DNA from: Lunularia cruciata
Taxonomy: Eukaryota > Streptophyta > Marchantiopsida > Lunulariales > Lunulariaceae
Direction of reading: 5' to 3'
DNA length: 64,000 nt
NCBI GenBank assembly: GCA_948567375.1
Contig: OX419762.1
Location: 14,824,001-14,888,000, forward strand
Shown: positions 25,822-39,200 of the stretch, in pieces
Numbering within the stretch: position 1 is the stretch's first letter
Layout of the letters: every line of letters starts with the position of its first letter
Program-made: the position numbers and the translations under genes
Notes under the pieces: generated by a model
The model's database searches: none
The model's input: the letters and a program-made list of their open reading frames with translations, nothing else
Told to the model about the DNA's origin: nothing

Positions 25822-26406
25822 TGTAATACAAGCAACTAGACATATTATCTAAAGGTGAAAATTGGCTTGGTAACATCTAGAATGATGTTTTGTACAATGG
25901 GCTAAGTAGATCAGACAAAGTTGTCACCAAAAGGGTACTTCTACTCATAAGGTAGAAGCCAAAAATAGCCTGAAAACTTTAGACCCAATTTCAGAGGCCT
26001 AAATAGATGAATTAGGCCTTGAAAATGGAAATATGCCTTTACTTCAAGGGGAAATGCTTGCCTTCTTCTCCCCATGATTTGTCTCATCAAGAGATTTTCA
26101 ATGATACCTCACCTATGTGATTCTGAGCTCCCTATAGGAAGATTCCCCAAATATTCCCTTTGGTCCAACTAGATAGGATAAGGACTGACATGTCACCCAT
26201 CCAAACAACTAATCCAAGGATGGAGCTCACTAATAGGTCACCAATCCATGTATTTGATACAAGGGTGGAGCTTACTTTGAGTGGATCCTCTTTGCTATAT
26301 AATAAAGAAAAGATGCTCCTTTGGGGCACCGAGGGATTGAGTATGAAACTTATATTTTCTCTCTTGTATCTCTCTTGGAGATTTCTCTTGTCTTTGGAGT
26401 ATTACA
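25822..26406 (+). repeat. 5' LTR of Gypsy family 1, plus-strand copy
   Basis: It starts TGTAATAC, ends GTATTACA and is followed at once by a tRNA-Met primer-binding site. It is the same family as the LTRs at 35,048-35,545, 28,910-29,573 and 39,158-39,873, though here on the opposite strand. Length is 585 bp. Confidence 0.8.
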
Positions 26407-26407
26407 A

Positions 26408-26418
26408 TGGTATCAGAG
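26408..26418 (+). other. Primer-binding site (tRNA-Met type)
   Basis: TGGTATCAGAG directly after the LTR end, complementary to the 3' end of initiator tRNA-Met as in most plant LTR retrotransposons. Confidence 0.8.
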
Positions 26419-26999
26419 TGGATGTTTTAGTCCAAGAGAGTGGATGATTACTCTTGGAAGAGCAAGAGCTACTGAAATTGAGTAATTTGAGACGGAGAAC
26501 ATAGTGCAATTGCTAGACTTGGGAAGTGCTTTAGAGAGTAGATGGGATGGATTCATAGAGAGGACAATTTCCTGCACATAGCTTCCCATTCTTGAATCCA
26601 TTCCATATCAAAATTATGTACATCCAGCATGAGAAAATGAGAGTATCTCTAGTTTATCACTTTGGAGTAGAATTCATGGACAAAGTGATGAATTGACCAA
26701 ACCCGATGATTTTACCTATAGTGGTATATGACAAAGTGTGGAATTTGACAATCTACATTTTATTATGATATTATGGATCTGAATGTATTGAATGCTCACC
26801 CTTTCAACACATAAGTAGAAATCCATTGTGTAGTTAAACCAAAAGTGATGTTTAGAGATTTTGTAGTCCACAATTTTGGTGAGGAATATTATCAATGAGT
26901 GATAGCCTCTGAGGTCCCATTAGTAGTCCCCATAGTTTGTGCATCCTCTCGAGTGATCATTCTAACCCTTTATTGAAATAAGAAGTAGCAATTGAATAT

Positions 27000-28811
27000 T
27001 GGTCGTGTGTAGGAATCATGGATCCGTAGTTATAGGAGTTGATGCAAGGAGTGCAAAGGATGTTGAACGAGTTTTGAGAAATCAAGATGACCATGGAGAA
27101 ATTGCAAAATCAAATACGTACTATCAAGAATGATCATGTAATGCAAGAAGGGAAGTCGTCTCAACAACCAGCACCAGGAATCAAAGTACTTGGAGAGTTA
27201 TGCACGCAAATGATACCAATTCCAACCAACAACCAAGCCACACTGTTACTACCAATGAAAAAGATGTGCAACATTGAGCCTTACAAGGGATAGCATTCCA
27301 TGGGAGTAGTGGAAAATTAGATTTTAAGAATGAATCAATATCTTTAATTGTTCACAACAAAGATCACTGATCATTTTGTAGGTGTGTTTGCGTGTAGGTA
27401 CTTGATTGATAAAGCCCTCATTTGGTATAACGCTTGGAAATGATCATTGTTGGTAGAAGGAAGAGATGTCACTTGGACAGCCATGCAAGAAGGGCTGCTC
27501 AAGAATTTCCAATCTATGGATTTTTTGTGCAAATGGTCCAAACTAGACTCTCCAGGTTGGAGCAAAAGAATAACATACAAGAGTACATAGAGGCATTTTT
27601 GGATCTATAGGTTGCAATAACCAATATGCGTCCAGCTAAAGCTCTTGATAATTTCAAGAGAGGATTAAAAGAGCGTATTTGCCAAGTGGTAATGGTGCAA
27701 AATCCTTGTATTGTTTTTGAAGCCATTGCCTACACCCAAAGAATAGTTGGGGCGCTTGGTGGAGGTGAAGCAATAACACCGATGCAAAACTATCGAGCCG
27801 AGACATACCATTTTGGTGAACCAATTCCTATAGAATTGTGTAACATTCAATTTCAAGAGAGAGGAGCAAGACCTCTCTAAGGAGAACGGGGATGGTTCAA
27901 AGAAAGGTGAGAAGGAGTCCCATGGGAAGAAGGGGCTCAATAGAACAACAATGATGTTACAATTGTGGTAGAATTGGGCATATAGCTATCAATTATTGTG
28001 CTCGTCATCTTAGAGGCCCTTGGCCTCCATACAAGCAAACTCTAAACCACATGGAGAGGCAAATTGAAGAGGAGGAAATGGAAATTGCATCAGAAAATGA
28101 AGATCACAAGTAAATGTACCTTGTGGGCTTATTGGCTTGGTGAAGAAGAGTAAAAGTGGGAGGAGGTAGAGGACGAGTGCGCAAAGAAGGAGGAAGATAA
28201 ATTCACAATTAATCATTGTAACTAGAGTGCTAGAAGGTAATCCAATGAGAGTATTGATAGACCTTGGGGCAAGAGAGAATTTCTTGTCTTGCTTTGTTGC
28301 AATAAGGTTTGAGATGGAATTAGAGAAGGATGAGAAGGATGAAGTAGAGTTACCCAATGGTCAAATAGAGAGGATTGATTCATTACCTAGAAAGGTAATA
28401 CTCTTTGTAGGAGGGTATCAAGAAGCAATCAAGTGGCAAGTGAAACAACTAGCTCGTTATGGTGCGATCTTAAGTATACCATGGATGGAGCACTAAACCC
28501 CACTGTGGATTGGAGAAAGAAAGTAGTGAAAACTAGTCAATGGAAGATCTTTAGGATTAAAGGAAGATCACAAAGGCAAGAGTTGCCTTTGTATTGACCA
28601 CATCTATTGGTAAGATAGATAGATGTTTCATGGGTTTAATAAGAGAAGTCCAGAGTGCCCAACTCAATGGAAAAATTCTTGAGAAATTGAAAGATGTGGT
28701 CAATGAGTTCCAAGATGTCTTTCCAGATGAATTACCCACAAGTTTACCACCAAAAAGGAGAGTAGATCATAAAATTGGAATACATCCTATGAAGAAACCT
28801 CCTTGTTAGGT
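27000..28811 (+). pseudogene. Gypsy family 1 gag-protease-RT start (left half, interrupted)
   Basis: Frames in order: gag near 27,600-27,880 (ALDNFKRGLKER, IVFEAIAYTQRIVGALG); a zinc-knuckle-like CYNCGRIGHIAINYC near 27,955; aspartic protease 28,227-28,496 with VLIDLGARENFLS in place of the usual D-S/T-G-A; and the start of reverse transcriptase (28,594-28,811) up to the PP-C motif before KAPY. At 28,811 the frame is cut by the minus-strand sister element and resumes at 35,546. Stops and frameshifts are numerous. Confidence 0.75.
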
Positions 28812-29949
28812 TGTAATACTTTGAGGACAAGAGAACTCTAAGAGGGAAAACATAGATTTCACACTCAATCCTTTGTGCCCCAAAGGACCACCTTCTCTTT
28901 ATTATATAATGTAATACTCTGAGGACAAGAGAAGAGAGAATATATATAATTCACACTCAATCATCCGATGCCCCCAAAGCAGCACATTCTCTTTATTATA
29001 TAGACAAAGAAGATCTCCTCCAAGGAAGCTCCACCATAAGATTAGGCACACAAATAGGTGACATGTTAGCAAGCTCCACCCTTGGATTACTTACTTGGAT
29101 GGGTGACATGTTGGTCCTGGTCCTATCTGGTTGGTCAAACAAGCTTTGACCAGAGTGAATCTTTTAGAGAATCTTCTTGTAGGAATCTTGAAATGGGTGA
29201 GGTAATTTGCATATTTTTGAGGCCTAATTCATCCGTTTAGGCCTCCAAAATTGCCTTCAAAGATTTCAAGCATATTTTGGTTCCTACTCTATTAGTAGAA
29301 ATCCCCTTTTGGTGATACCTCTTTCTGATCTGTTTAGTACATCATGTGTAACATCTTTCCATATGTTACCAAACCAATTCTCACCTTTAATTCATCTGTC
29401 TAGCTATTGGTTCTAAGGTTTTCAAATCTATTTTGATTTTTACCCTATTTGTTGAAGTACTCTTTTGGTGATACTTCTATCTGATCTATTTTTACCATCA
29501 TCTATAACACCATTCTAGATATTACCAAACCAAATTTCATGTTTAGATCATATAGCTAGCTCTTGGTATTACATATAACAAAGAGGATCCCCTTAAAGGA
29601 AGCTCCACCCTTTGATTAGATACATGGATTGGTGACTTGTTAGCAAGCTCCATCCTTGGATTAGCTGTTTGGATGAGTGCATATCAGTCCTTGTCCTATC
29701 TACCTGGTCAAATGGGTTTTACCAAAGGGAATATTTAGGGAATCTTCTTGTAGGAAGCTCAAAATTGCATGGGTAAGGTACAATTGGAAAGCTCTTGATA
29801 AACATATTTTGGTTTTTGGCCTATTAGTAGAAGTACTTTTTTGGTGATACCTATATCTGATCTACTTAGTCCATCATGTATAACATCCTTCCAGATGTTA
29901 CCAAAATAAATTTCATCTCTAGATCATATGTCTAGCTATTGGTATTACA
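28812..29949 (-). repeat. 3' LTR of the minus-strand Gypsy copy (split)
   Basis: Its outer parts, 28,812-28,909 and 29,574-29,949, join to an LTR of about 469 bp, the same family as 35,048-35,545. The inside is the solo LTR 28,910-29,573. Confidence 0.85.
28910..29573 (-). repeat. Solo LTR nested in an LTR of the same family
   Basis: It starts TGTAATACTC and ends GGTATTACA (plus-strand reading) and is flanked on both sides by TATAA (28,905-28,909 and 29,574-29,578), a perfect 5-bp target-site duplication. No internal element sequence remains, as expected after LTR-LTR recombination. Length is 664 bp because part of the LTR is internally duplicated. Confidence 0.9.
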
Positions 29950-30028
29950 AACCTCTCTCCTTTTAAGACGCAATGTCCTCATTGCGAAGCTGCTTCTCAA
30001 AAGATTTTACTTAATAGTGGTACATGGG

Positions 30029-33000
30029 TCAAGTTGGCTGTTGGCTCCCATGTTGCTTCATATAGTGGGTAACCTTTCCATTGTATGAGATATCCCCACG
30101 TGGGTGATGAGTCCAATGGATGAATTTTTTGAGAATGCATTCATTGTCATATTCTTCCTTGTCATCAATGAGTGTCGAGCAAGGTTGAATGTCTTGTATG
30201 GAGGGACAAGGGTCTGATTGGAGTGTATATCTGTGTAGGAGGGAGACATGGAACACTGGATGGATCTTCATGTGTAATGGTAGCTTGAGGTGATAGGCCA
30301 TAGCATCAATTTGATGAAGAATGGGAAAAAGCCCAATAAAGTGAGGTCTGAGCTTGCAAGGGCCAACTAATGTGAGGTTTGTTGTTGAAAACCAAACCTT
30401 ATTGCCCACTTGGAACTCCATGTGCCAATGGTGTGCATTGGCATATTGCTTCTATCAATTTTTGGCAATCTGTAACCAATTTTTGGCATTCTCCACGCCT
30501 TGTTGGATTCTCAAAACAAAAGAGTTGATATCATCAACCTTGGTAGCCACCAGACGGATCTTCATCAAGCTTGTAGGTGAAAGGATGCTTGCCATACATG
30601 AGGAAGAATGGTTTGATTTGGGTGGAGGCATTTATTGAATTGTTGTATGTGAATTCCACCAATGGAAGTAAGGTATCCCACCTCTCTTGCTCATCTAAGG
30701 TGAAGCCCCAAAGCATATTTTCAATAGTGAAATTGGCCCACACTGTTTGGCCATCAGTCTATGGATGGTAAGCTGTGGATATGGCCAATTTGGTTTTGAA
30801 GACACCAAAGAGTGTTCTCTAAAACATATTAGTAAATTGAGTGCCTCTATCGATGATGTGCACTCGAACAAGCCATGGTGAGAAAGAGAGATTACATCTA
30901 AGTACAACTGAGCTAGTTGTGGAGCCATCACCTCCTTGGTGGTAGGATGTACATGAATCATTTTTCTGAGTTGGTCAACAAATAATACAATAGAGTCAAC
31001 CCTTGAGGTGGTCTTGGGCCATTCGCAAACTAGATCCATACTCACATGTTCCCCACATTGCATAGGAGTAAGAAGGGGTTGCAAGAGTCCTATATGAGCT
31101 TGATTAGAGGCTTTGTTCTATTGACAAAGTAGGCAGCTCCAAACATCTTCCATCACATTGTTGTTCATCTTGGGCCAATAGTAATGGTGCTAGATTATTT
31201 TCCAAGGTCTTGTCCACTCCAACATGACCTACAATGGTAGAATCATGAGATTTTGCAAAGATGGTGGTGCGTAATTTTGGGGCATTCGAGATCCATAACT
31301 TACCATCACAAAAAGTGAGTCCTTGGTTGTTGGTGATGCCTTTGGATGATTGAGCTCTTACGATCTAGGGATATTGTTTTGTAGCAACTAGAATCTTTGG
31401 CTAGAATTCAAGGTTCATCTTGACCTCTACCACCAAATTGTTTGCCATTGGCATTCTGGTGAATACATCTGCAAGTTGCTTCTTTCCTTCCACATAGGTG
31501 ATTGTCATGATGAATTATTGTCACCACTCTACCCATTGAATATGGCGACAAGATAGATCCTTTTTTTTCTTGAGGTAGACTAAAAGTTTATGGTTTGTCT
31601 CCACTACAAATGCCTTCATGCCAAGATAGTGATTCCAATGCTTGGTTGCAAGGACAATGGCCAACTTTTCACGCTTTGTGGTGTGATAGTTATGATCTGC
31701 CAGAAATAGCTTTCAAGAGAAATATGCAATTGGATATCACTTCTATTGTAAGATTGCTCCTATTGCTACATCTGATGCATTAGTAGCCAATTTGATTGGA
31801 CATTTTTGGTCATACCATTTCAAGATCGATGCATGTAGCAAGGTGTTATTCAATTCTTGAAAATGGTTTGGTTCCCCATGTTTACTTCTTCCCCTTGCCA
31901 AGTAGTGTTGTTAAGGTTGTGCCACCTTAGAGAAGTCCTTGACAAACCAATGATAGAACCCCATCAACTCCAAGAAGCTCTTGAGTTGAGTCTGATCTTT
32001 CAGAGCACTCCATTTTTGAATGACCTCTATTTTATCTATTAATATTTGGATACCCTTTGCATTTACTCTCTACCCCAAGTAGTCTACTTTAGACTTGCAA
32101 AACTTGCACTTTGAGATTTTGGCATACAAGTGATTTTGTCTTAGAATCAAGAAGACTTCTCATAGATGTTGTTTGTGTTCCGTCATTGTCCTACTATATA
32201 CTAAGATATCATCCAAGAAAACAATAACAAACTACTCCAAATATGGCTAAAATATGGCTAAAATCAGACTCATGAAAGTGGTAGGTGCCTTGGTGAGGCC
32301 AAATGGCATCACAAGGTACTCAAAGTGGCCATACCTGGTTCAGAAGGCAGTTTTATATACATCTTCCTCTACAATCTAGATTTGATTGTAACTACTCCAC
32401 AAGTCCAGTTTGGTGAAGTGTCTTGCTCCATTGAGTTGATCAAACAGGTTGTCCATGCAGGGTAAAGGATATTTATTCTTCACTATTTGTTGATTGAGGC
32501 CTCAATAGTCAATGCACATCCGTATTGTACCGTACTTCTTCTTCATCAACAAGACAAGAGCCTCATATGGTGATACGTTGGGTTGGATAAACCTTTTTGC
32601 AGCATATCATCAATTTGAGCCTTACACTCCTCCAACTCTTGAGGTGATAGATGATATGGGGCCTTACAAGGAGGTGTCTTCCTCAGAAGTATCTCAATTT
32701 TATGATCTACTCTCATTTTTGGTAGTAATCTTGAGGGTATATCATTTGGGAAGACATCTTGAAACTCATTTACCACATCTTTCAATTTCTCAGGAATTTG
32801 TCCATTGAGTTGTGCACTCTGGACTTCTCTTATTAAACCCATGAAACATCTGTTTTGTCTTATAGATAGCTATTGTTCTTGTGACATAGAGAGGTAATTT
32901 CTTCCTATGTGCTTTTTTGCTAACCCCAATGGTGGGTATTCACTGCTTTCTTCCTCCAATCTACCATAGGATTGTATTGCTCCATCCAAGGCATGCCTAA

Positions 33001-34440
33001 GATTACATCATAACAAGCTAATTGTATCACCTGTCACTCAATTGCTTCTTGATATTCTCCTACAAAGAATCTTACCCTTTTGGATAATGACTCAATCTTC
33101 TCTGTTTGCCCATTAGGTAACCCTACTTCTTCACTCTCATCTTTCTCTAGACCCATCTCCAATTTTATTGCAATAGAGCAAGATAAGAAATTCTTTGTTG
33201 CTCCAAGTTCTATTATTACTCTCACTTGAGTGCCTTCTAGGACCCCATTCACGACAATTAATTGCGAGTTTGCCTTTCTAGATCTTTGCTCACTCATCTT
33301 CTTCCTCCTCTTGCTTGTCCACTTCCCTATTGAGCCAATAAGGCCACGAGGTACCTTTATTGGCAATCTTTGTTTTCTGAGGTGATTTCTACCTCCTCTT
33401 CCTCCGTACGTCACTCCATATTGTTCAAAGATCACCTGTATGGAGGCCGAGGGCCTCTAGGAAGATGAGCACAACAGTTGATGGAGATGCACAATATGGC
33501 TACAATTGTAGCAATGATGTTGTTCTCCTCAAGTTCCTTCTCCTTGTGGGACTCCATCTTTCCAATTTTCCACCCGTCCTGGCTCTCCTTGGAGCAGTCT
33601 TTCTCTTCTATCTCAATACAAAGGTTGCCCAATTCCATAGGTGTTGGTCCACCCATGTGTGGCATTTCCACCCGATAGTGTTGAGACGGAACTACTCCTT
33701 CACCTCTTCCAAGTGCTCTCACTATTCTTTGAGCACAAGCAATGGCTTCAAATATAGTGTGAGGATTTGGTACCATGATGTAAATTTGGTCCTTCAACCC
33801 TTGTTTTAAATTTTCTAGAGCCTTTGTTGGACTCATGTCGGTTATTGCGACTTGTAGATCCAAAAATACTTCCACTTACTCTTGTATGCTATTCTTTTGT
33901 TCCAATCCCTATAGTCGGATTTGGGCGATCTGCACCAAATTCATAGACTAGCAATTCTTCAAATGTCCTTCTTGCATTGTTGTCCACGTGACCTCCCTTC
34001 TTTTTACCAACATTGATTGTCCCAAGCATCGTACCATTTGACGGCTTTAATCGGTCAGGTACGCACATGCCAACACACCTACGGCATGCTCAATGATCTC
34101 TGTCAAGAACAATCTGAACTATCGATTCATTCTTGAGATCCAATTCTCTACTACTCCTATAGCATGTTACACCTTGTAAGGCTTGATATTGTAGGTCTTC
34201 TTCATCTGTTGTAACAATGTGGCTTCATCATTGGCCGGGTTTGATGTCATAGGCACGGGTGCCTCTCCAAGTACTTCAATCACAAGTATTGGGCTTTGAG
34301 ACGGTTCTTCTTCCTACATTGTTTGATCATTCTTGAGGGTTTGTACTTGATTTTGTAATGCCTCCATGGTCATCTTGATTTCTTGGAACTCATTCAACAT
34401 CCCTTGCATTCCTTGCATCAACTCCTGCAATTGCGGATCC
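30029..34440 (-). pseudogene. Gypsy family 1 gag-pol with chromodomain (minus-strand copy)
   Basis: Order along the minus strand: gag 33,875-33,432 (ALENLKQGLKDQ, TIFEAIACAQRIVRALG); protease 33,435-33,034 (VIIELGATKNFLS, with the catalytic Asp replaced by Glu); RT from 32,842 (PPCKAPYHLSPQELEECK), with [13 protein letters not shown] near 32,390, YLVMPFGL near 32,310 and the FLDD box near 32,215; RNase H and integrase remnants to about 30,530; then the C-terminal tail with KVWFSTTNLTL and a chromodomain-like IDDKEEYDNECILKKF...WTHHPRGDIS (30,029-30,421). This marks it as a chromovirus. Many in-frame stops make it inactive. Confidence 0.8.
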
Positions 34441-35035
34441 ATGCTTCCTACACACGATTGATGTTCATTTTCTATTTTCTACTTCAATAGAGGGTTAGAA
34501 TAATCACTTGGGAGGGTGCACAAACTATGGGAACTACCATTGGGACCTCAAAAGCCATCACTCATTGATAATATTCCTCACCAAAATTATGGACTACAAA
34601 ATCCCTAACATCAATTTTGGTCTAACTACATGACTGATTTCTACTTGCGTGTTGAAAGGGTGAGGATTTGGTACATCAGATCCATAATATCATAAAGAAT
34701 GTAGATTATCAATTTCTATTCTCTGTCATACCACCATAGGTAGAATCACCAGATTTGGCAAATTCATCACTTTATCAATGAATTTTGCTCCCAAGTGATA
34801 AACTAGCGATACTCTCATTTTCTCCCATTGGATGTATATAATTTGATGTGGAATGGATTCAAGAATGGGAAGCAAGGTGCAAGAAATTGTCCTCCTGGTG
34901 CATCCATCCCATCCGCTCTCTCAAGCTCTTCCTAAGTCTAGCAATTACACTATGGTCTCTATCTTGAATTACTCAGTTTCAATAGCTCATGTTCTTCCAA
35001 GAGGGGTGATCCACTCTCTTGGATTGAAAAACTTG

Positions 35036-35047
35036 CTCTGATACCAT
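35036..35047 (-). other. Primer-binding site (tRNA-Met type)
   Basis: The minus strand reads ATGGTATCAGAG immediately inside the 5' LTR, the mirror of the site at 26,407. Confidence 0.8.
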
Positions 35048-35545
35048 TGTAATACTCTAAGGACAAGGGAACTCTAAGAGAAAAAACACAGGTTTCACAC
35101 TCAATCCTTTGATGCCCCAAAGGAGCACCTTCTCTTTATTATATAGCAAAGAGGATCTCCTCAAAGGAAGCTCCACCCTTGGATCAGATACATAGATTGG
35201 TGACTTATCAGTGGCTCCATCCTTGGATTGGTGACCTATCAATGGCTCCATCCTTGGATTAGCTATTGGATGGGTGACATGTCAATCCTTGTCCTATCTA
35301 GCTGGTCAAATGGGTTTAACCAAAGGGAATCTTGAGGGAATCTTCTTGTAGGAAGCTTAGAATTGCATAGATAAGTACTGTTGGAAAGCTCTCGATGAAT
35401 ATATTTTGGTTTTTGGCCTACTAGTAGAAGTACTCTTTCAGTAATACCTCTATCTAATCTACTTAGTCCATCATGTATAACATCCTCCCAGATGTTATCG
35501 AACCAAATTCATCTCTAGATCATGTGTCTAGCTATTGGTATTACA
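35048..35545 (-). repeat. 5' LTR of the minus-strand Gypsy copy
   Basis: 498 bp, TGTAATAC...GTATTACA, adjoining the PBS at 35,036-35,047. It carries one copy of the region that is tandemly duplicated in the longer family members. Confidence 0.85.
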
Positions 35546-36219
35546 AAGACCCCATATCAACTATCACCTCATGAGTTGGAGGAGTGTAAGGCTCAAATTG
35601 AGGATATGTTGCCAAAAGGGTTTATCCACCCCCAACGTATCACCATATAGGGCTTCTATATTATTGTGAAGAAGAAGGACGTAACAATACGCATGTGCAT
35701 TGACTACCGGGGACTGAATCAATAAATGATGAAGAACAAATATCTATTACCTTGTATGGATGACTTTTTTGATCAACTCAATGGAGCAAGGCACTTCACC
35801 AAACTTGATTTGTGGAGCGGTTACAACCAAATCAGGATTGCGGAAGAAGATATACACAAAATGGCCTTTCAAACAAGGTATGGTCACTTTGAGTACTTGG
35901 TGATGCCATTTGGCCTCACCAACACTCTAGCCACTTTCATGAGTTTGATGAATGGCATATTTTGTTTGTTTTGGATAAATCTATTATCATTTTTTATGAC
36001 ATGTTGGTCTATAGTAGGACGCTGATAGAGCACAAGTAACATCTATAAGAAGTCTAATTGATTTTGTGAGAGAATCAATTGTATGCCAAAATCTCAAAGT
36101 GCGAGTATGGTAAATCTGAAGTAGACTATTTAGGACATAGAGTAAGTGCATAGGGTATCCAAGTGTTAACAGATCAAATAGAGATCATTCAAAAATAGAG
36201 TGCTCTAAAAGATGAGATT
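35546..36219 (+). pseudogene. Gypsy family 1 RT (right half of the plus-strand copy)
   Basis: It continues the frame cut at 28,811: [48 protein letters not shown], then a decayed FLDD region and a VDYLGHRVSA-like segment. It ends in the CAACT microsatellite, where unrelated element sequence takes over. No 3' LTR of this copy was found. Confidence 0.8.
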
Positions 36220-36249
36220 CAACTCAACTCAACTCAACTCAACTCAACT
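36220..36249. repeat. (CAACT)6 microsatellite
   Basis: Six perfect CAACT units. In the sister element the matching RT codons read ACTCAACTCAAG, so the repeat seems to have grown out of coding sequence. Confidence 0.9.
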
Positions 36250-39200
36250 TAATGAGCAAAATGATCAAGGAAATAAGGAATCCTAGTAGGAAATTTTGAG
36301 CCATCTATTGGAAACTTGGTTGGTTCCAATGGAATCAAAAGCTCAACCTATGCAAATTTGCTTCATTTCCAAGGTATGATATCTTATTTGTGGTTGTAGC
36401 ATTTTTGTTGATTTTGGAAGTTCAAAGAATTGCATGTCAATGCAATAAGCAAAAGGATTATGTATTCTTATCAAACTAATAATTGGAAGCAAATTGATGA
36501 TGGTGGGTGGTTGAAAAGGTATATAGGTACACATATTGTTATATTCAAGATTGAGAAAGAGTATTTGGAAGGTATAAAGTTTGTAATGGCACCTCTACAC
36601 ATTGATATTATTTTAGGTATATCATTTTGGGTTTGATGTGGCTTGAACATCATAAGGTTCAATTTATTGGACCCGATGACAAATTCAAATACAACACCAA
36701 GGTAGGAATTTTTTATTAGATTGTCAAGCACATTTGAATTAGACACCTAAGAATAATTAGTCCCAAGATGGGAAGTTTCCCAAGAAAATAGCCATAGAGC
36801 AGGCTTTGAAAGGAAATAAGTCCCAAGATGAGAAGTTTATAAATGAAGCAGCCATAGAGCAAGGTAAATTTAATTTTGTAATGTAGATCAAGTTGATTAC
36901 ACAAGGAAAGCTTGAGTAGAGTCAGAAGCCTCATCAAGCAATGGTTGATCAAATAGTTCAAGATTTTGCGGACGTGCTTTTGGATGATCTATCAAAGGGA
37001 TTATCCTCTGATTGTGATATGCTCTTCAAGATTAAGTTATTGCTAAGGAATACTCTTTTGAGTAGATCAATCTATCGGCTCTCACTAAAGAGGTTAGAAG
37101 AGTTTCAAACAACACTTATGGAGTTATTAGAGAAAGAATTTCATACAACATAATACATCTCATTGCGGAATACCGATATTATTTGTTCCAAAGAAAAATG
37201 AAAGACTTTGTTTTTGTATTGATTGCCGTGGGTTCAACAAATAAACAATGAAATATGCATATACTTTACATCAAATTGATAACTTGCTTGATCAATTGAG
37301 TGGAGCACAATAATTCTCCAAGTTGGACATTCAAAGTGGCTATTGACAAATCCTCATTGATAGAGAAGATGTGCAAAAGACTGCCTTTTGTACAAGGTAT
37401 GGGCATTTTGAATGGAGAGTTATACCTTTTGGGCTCAATAATGCTCCAACAATCTTAATGGATCAAATGCATTGGATGTTGGATAGACTATTGAATCAAT
37501 ACAAGGTGATATTCTTGGATGACATTTTATTCTATAGCAAGATGAAAACAGAACAAGCAAATCACACATGAGAAGTCCTAAGACAACTATGTCAATGGAA
37601 GTTTTATAACAAGTCAAAGTGTAACTTTTGGTAGAAGGAAATTACCTTCTTGGATCACAAGATCTTTTCAGAAAGGATCAAGATGGAAGAGGAGAAAATT
37701 GAGTCCATTTCTTATTGGCTTACTCCAAAGGATATCATAAAAGTGTGAGCATTTAATAGATTGGTAAATTCTATCAATAGTTCATACATTATTATACATA
37801 TGTGGTAGCACCATTGATCGACCACTTAGAGAAGAACTCAAGCTTTCAATGGACCATCAAGCACGAAGACATATTCCAAAAGTTGAACATATGATGTCTT
37901 CAAGATCCATTCTTCAATTATACGACTCTCAACTACCTTGTGTGGTTGATTTTGATGCTTCTAACTTTACCATTGGAGTTTTGTTACAATATGAATTCTC
38001 AGATGAGTTACATCCCATTGTCTTTGTGTGTCACCGATTAAACACCGTAGAAATAATTTACTATGCATGAGATTAGAAACAACTTGCAATGGTATATATC
38101 ACCAAGGTATGGAGATATTATCTCTTGGGAAAATAGGTGATCATGCAAACCAATCACAAACTCTTGTTGCAAACATTACATTTGGAACACACAAAGAGTT
38201 GATAACATCAATGGGAGAAACAACTACACTTGTTTTGACATCAAACTTGAGTACAAACCCAATCTCTTCCATAGCATCCTTGATGCCTTATCACAATAAC
38301 CTAATTTGAAATCTTTTCCTCTCATCACGATGGCAATTGCAACAGTTTCAATCAATTTCAAAGTCCAAATCAAATTTAGTATAACTCTACAACAAGATCT
38401 CTTCTTTTAGATGGTACAAGATCATCTTGCAAGATGCAACAAGGAGTACAACACGTTCTCCTTCAAGGGAAGCTTTTTATTCCATGAGGAACAAATCTAT
38501 ATTCCATCCAAGGGTGATCTCCAACTTGTGCACATTCTATGTGACTCGTTGGTCACATGGGTGTGGACAAGACCTTGGGTAACCTCAACACCAATGGTGG
38601 TGGCCCAACATGGCATGAGATGTTTAAAATTTTGTATGATTGTGTGAGTGCTACCAATGCAACAAGGCCAGTAACCAGAATCAAGTAGACTCCTTCAACC
38701 ACTCTCCATTCCATCTACTCAATGGGAACACATGAGTTTAGATCTCATTACATCTTTACGCAAGACAAAGGAAGGTCACACAACAATCATGGTATTTATG
38801 AATAAACTTAGTAAACAAATCCATTTGGCATCAACCTTTGATATAGTGGATGTCCAAACATTGGTGCAGATCTATTTCAACAATATCTTCAAGCATCATG
38901 AGATACCTTGTGTATTCATCTTTGATCTTTTATGATCCTTGATTCATTGGAAATTTTAGCAAACACTCTTCCAGATATTTGGCACCAAGTTTGCTTTGTC
39001 CATGGCCTATCATCCTCAAACTGATGGACAAACTAAACATATAAATTACACCTTAGAGGATATATTTTGTATTTTTTTCAACACTCACCATACCAATCAG
39101 GATGTATGTCTTGAAATTGTTGAATTTGCATACAATAATTCCAAACATGCAAGCACTTGAAATATTCCGCGGATAGCAAAGAAATACATAAGAGAAAATA

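Larger units (their letters stand above)
28812..35545 (-). mobile_element. Gypsy family 1 element inserted into a sister copy
   Basis: This is a complete but dead minus-strand element: 5' LTR 35,545-35,048, PBS 35,047-35,036, gag-pol to about 30,029, and 3' LTR 29,949-28,812 that is itself split by a solo LTR. Its insertion site lies in the RT of the plus-strand copy. The motif encoding PPCKAPYH is interrupted, and the flanks TAGGT and AAGAC look like decayed copies of a 5-bp TSD, originally about AAGGC as in the sister sequence near 32,670. Without the nested LTR the element would be about 6.07 kb. Confidence 0.85.

Noticed and set aside
36214-36250. CRISPR-like or telomeric repeat
   Set aside because: A simple pentanucleotide microsatellite without spacers, not a telomere motif.
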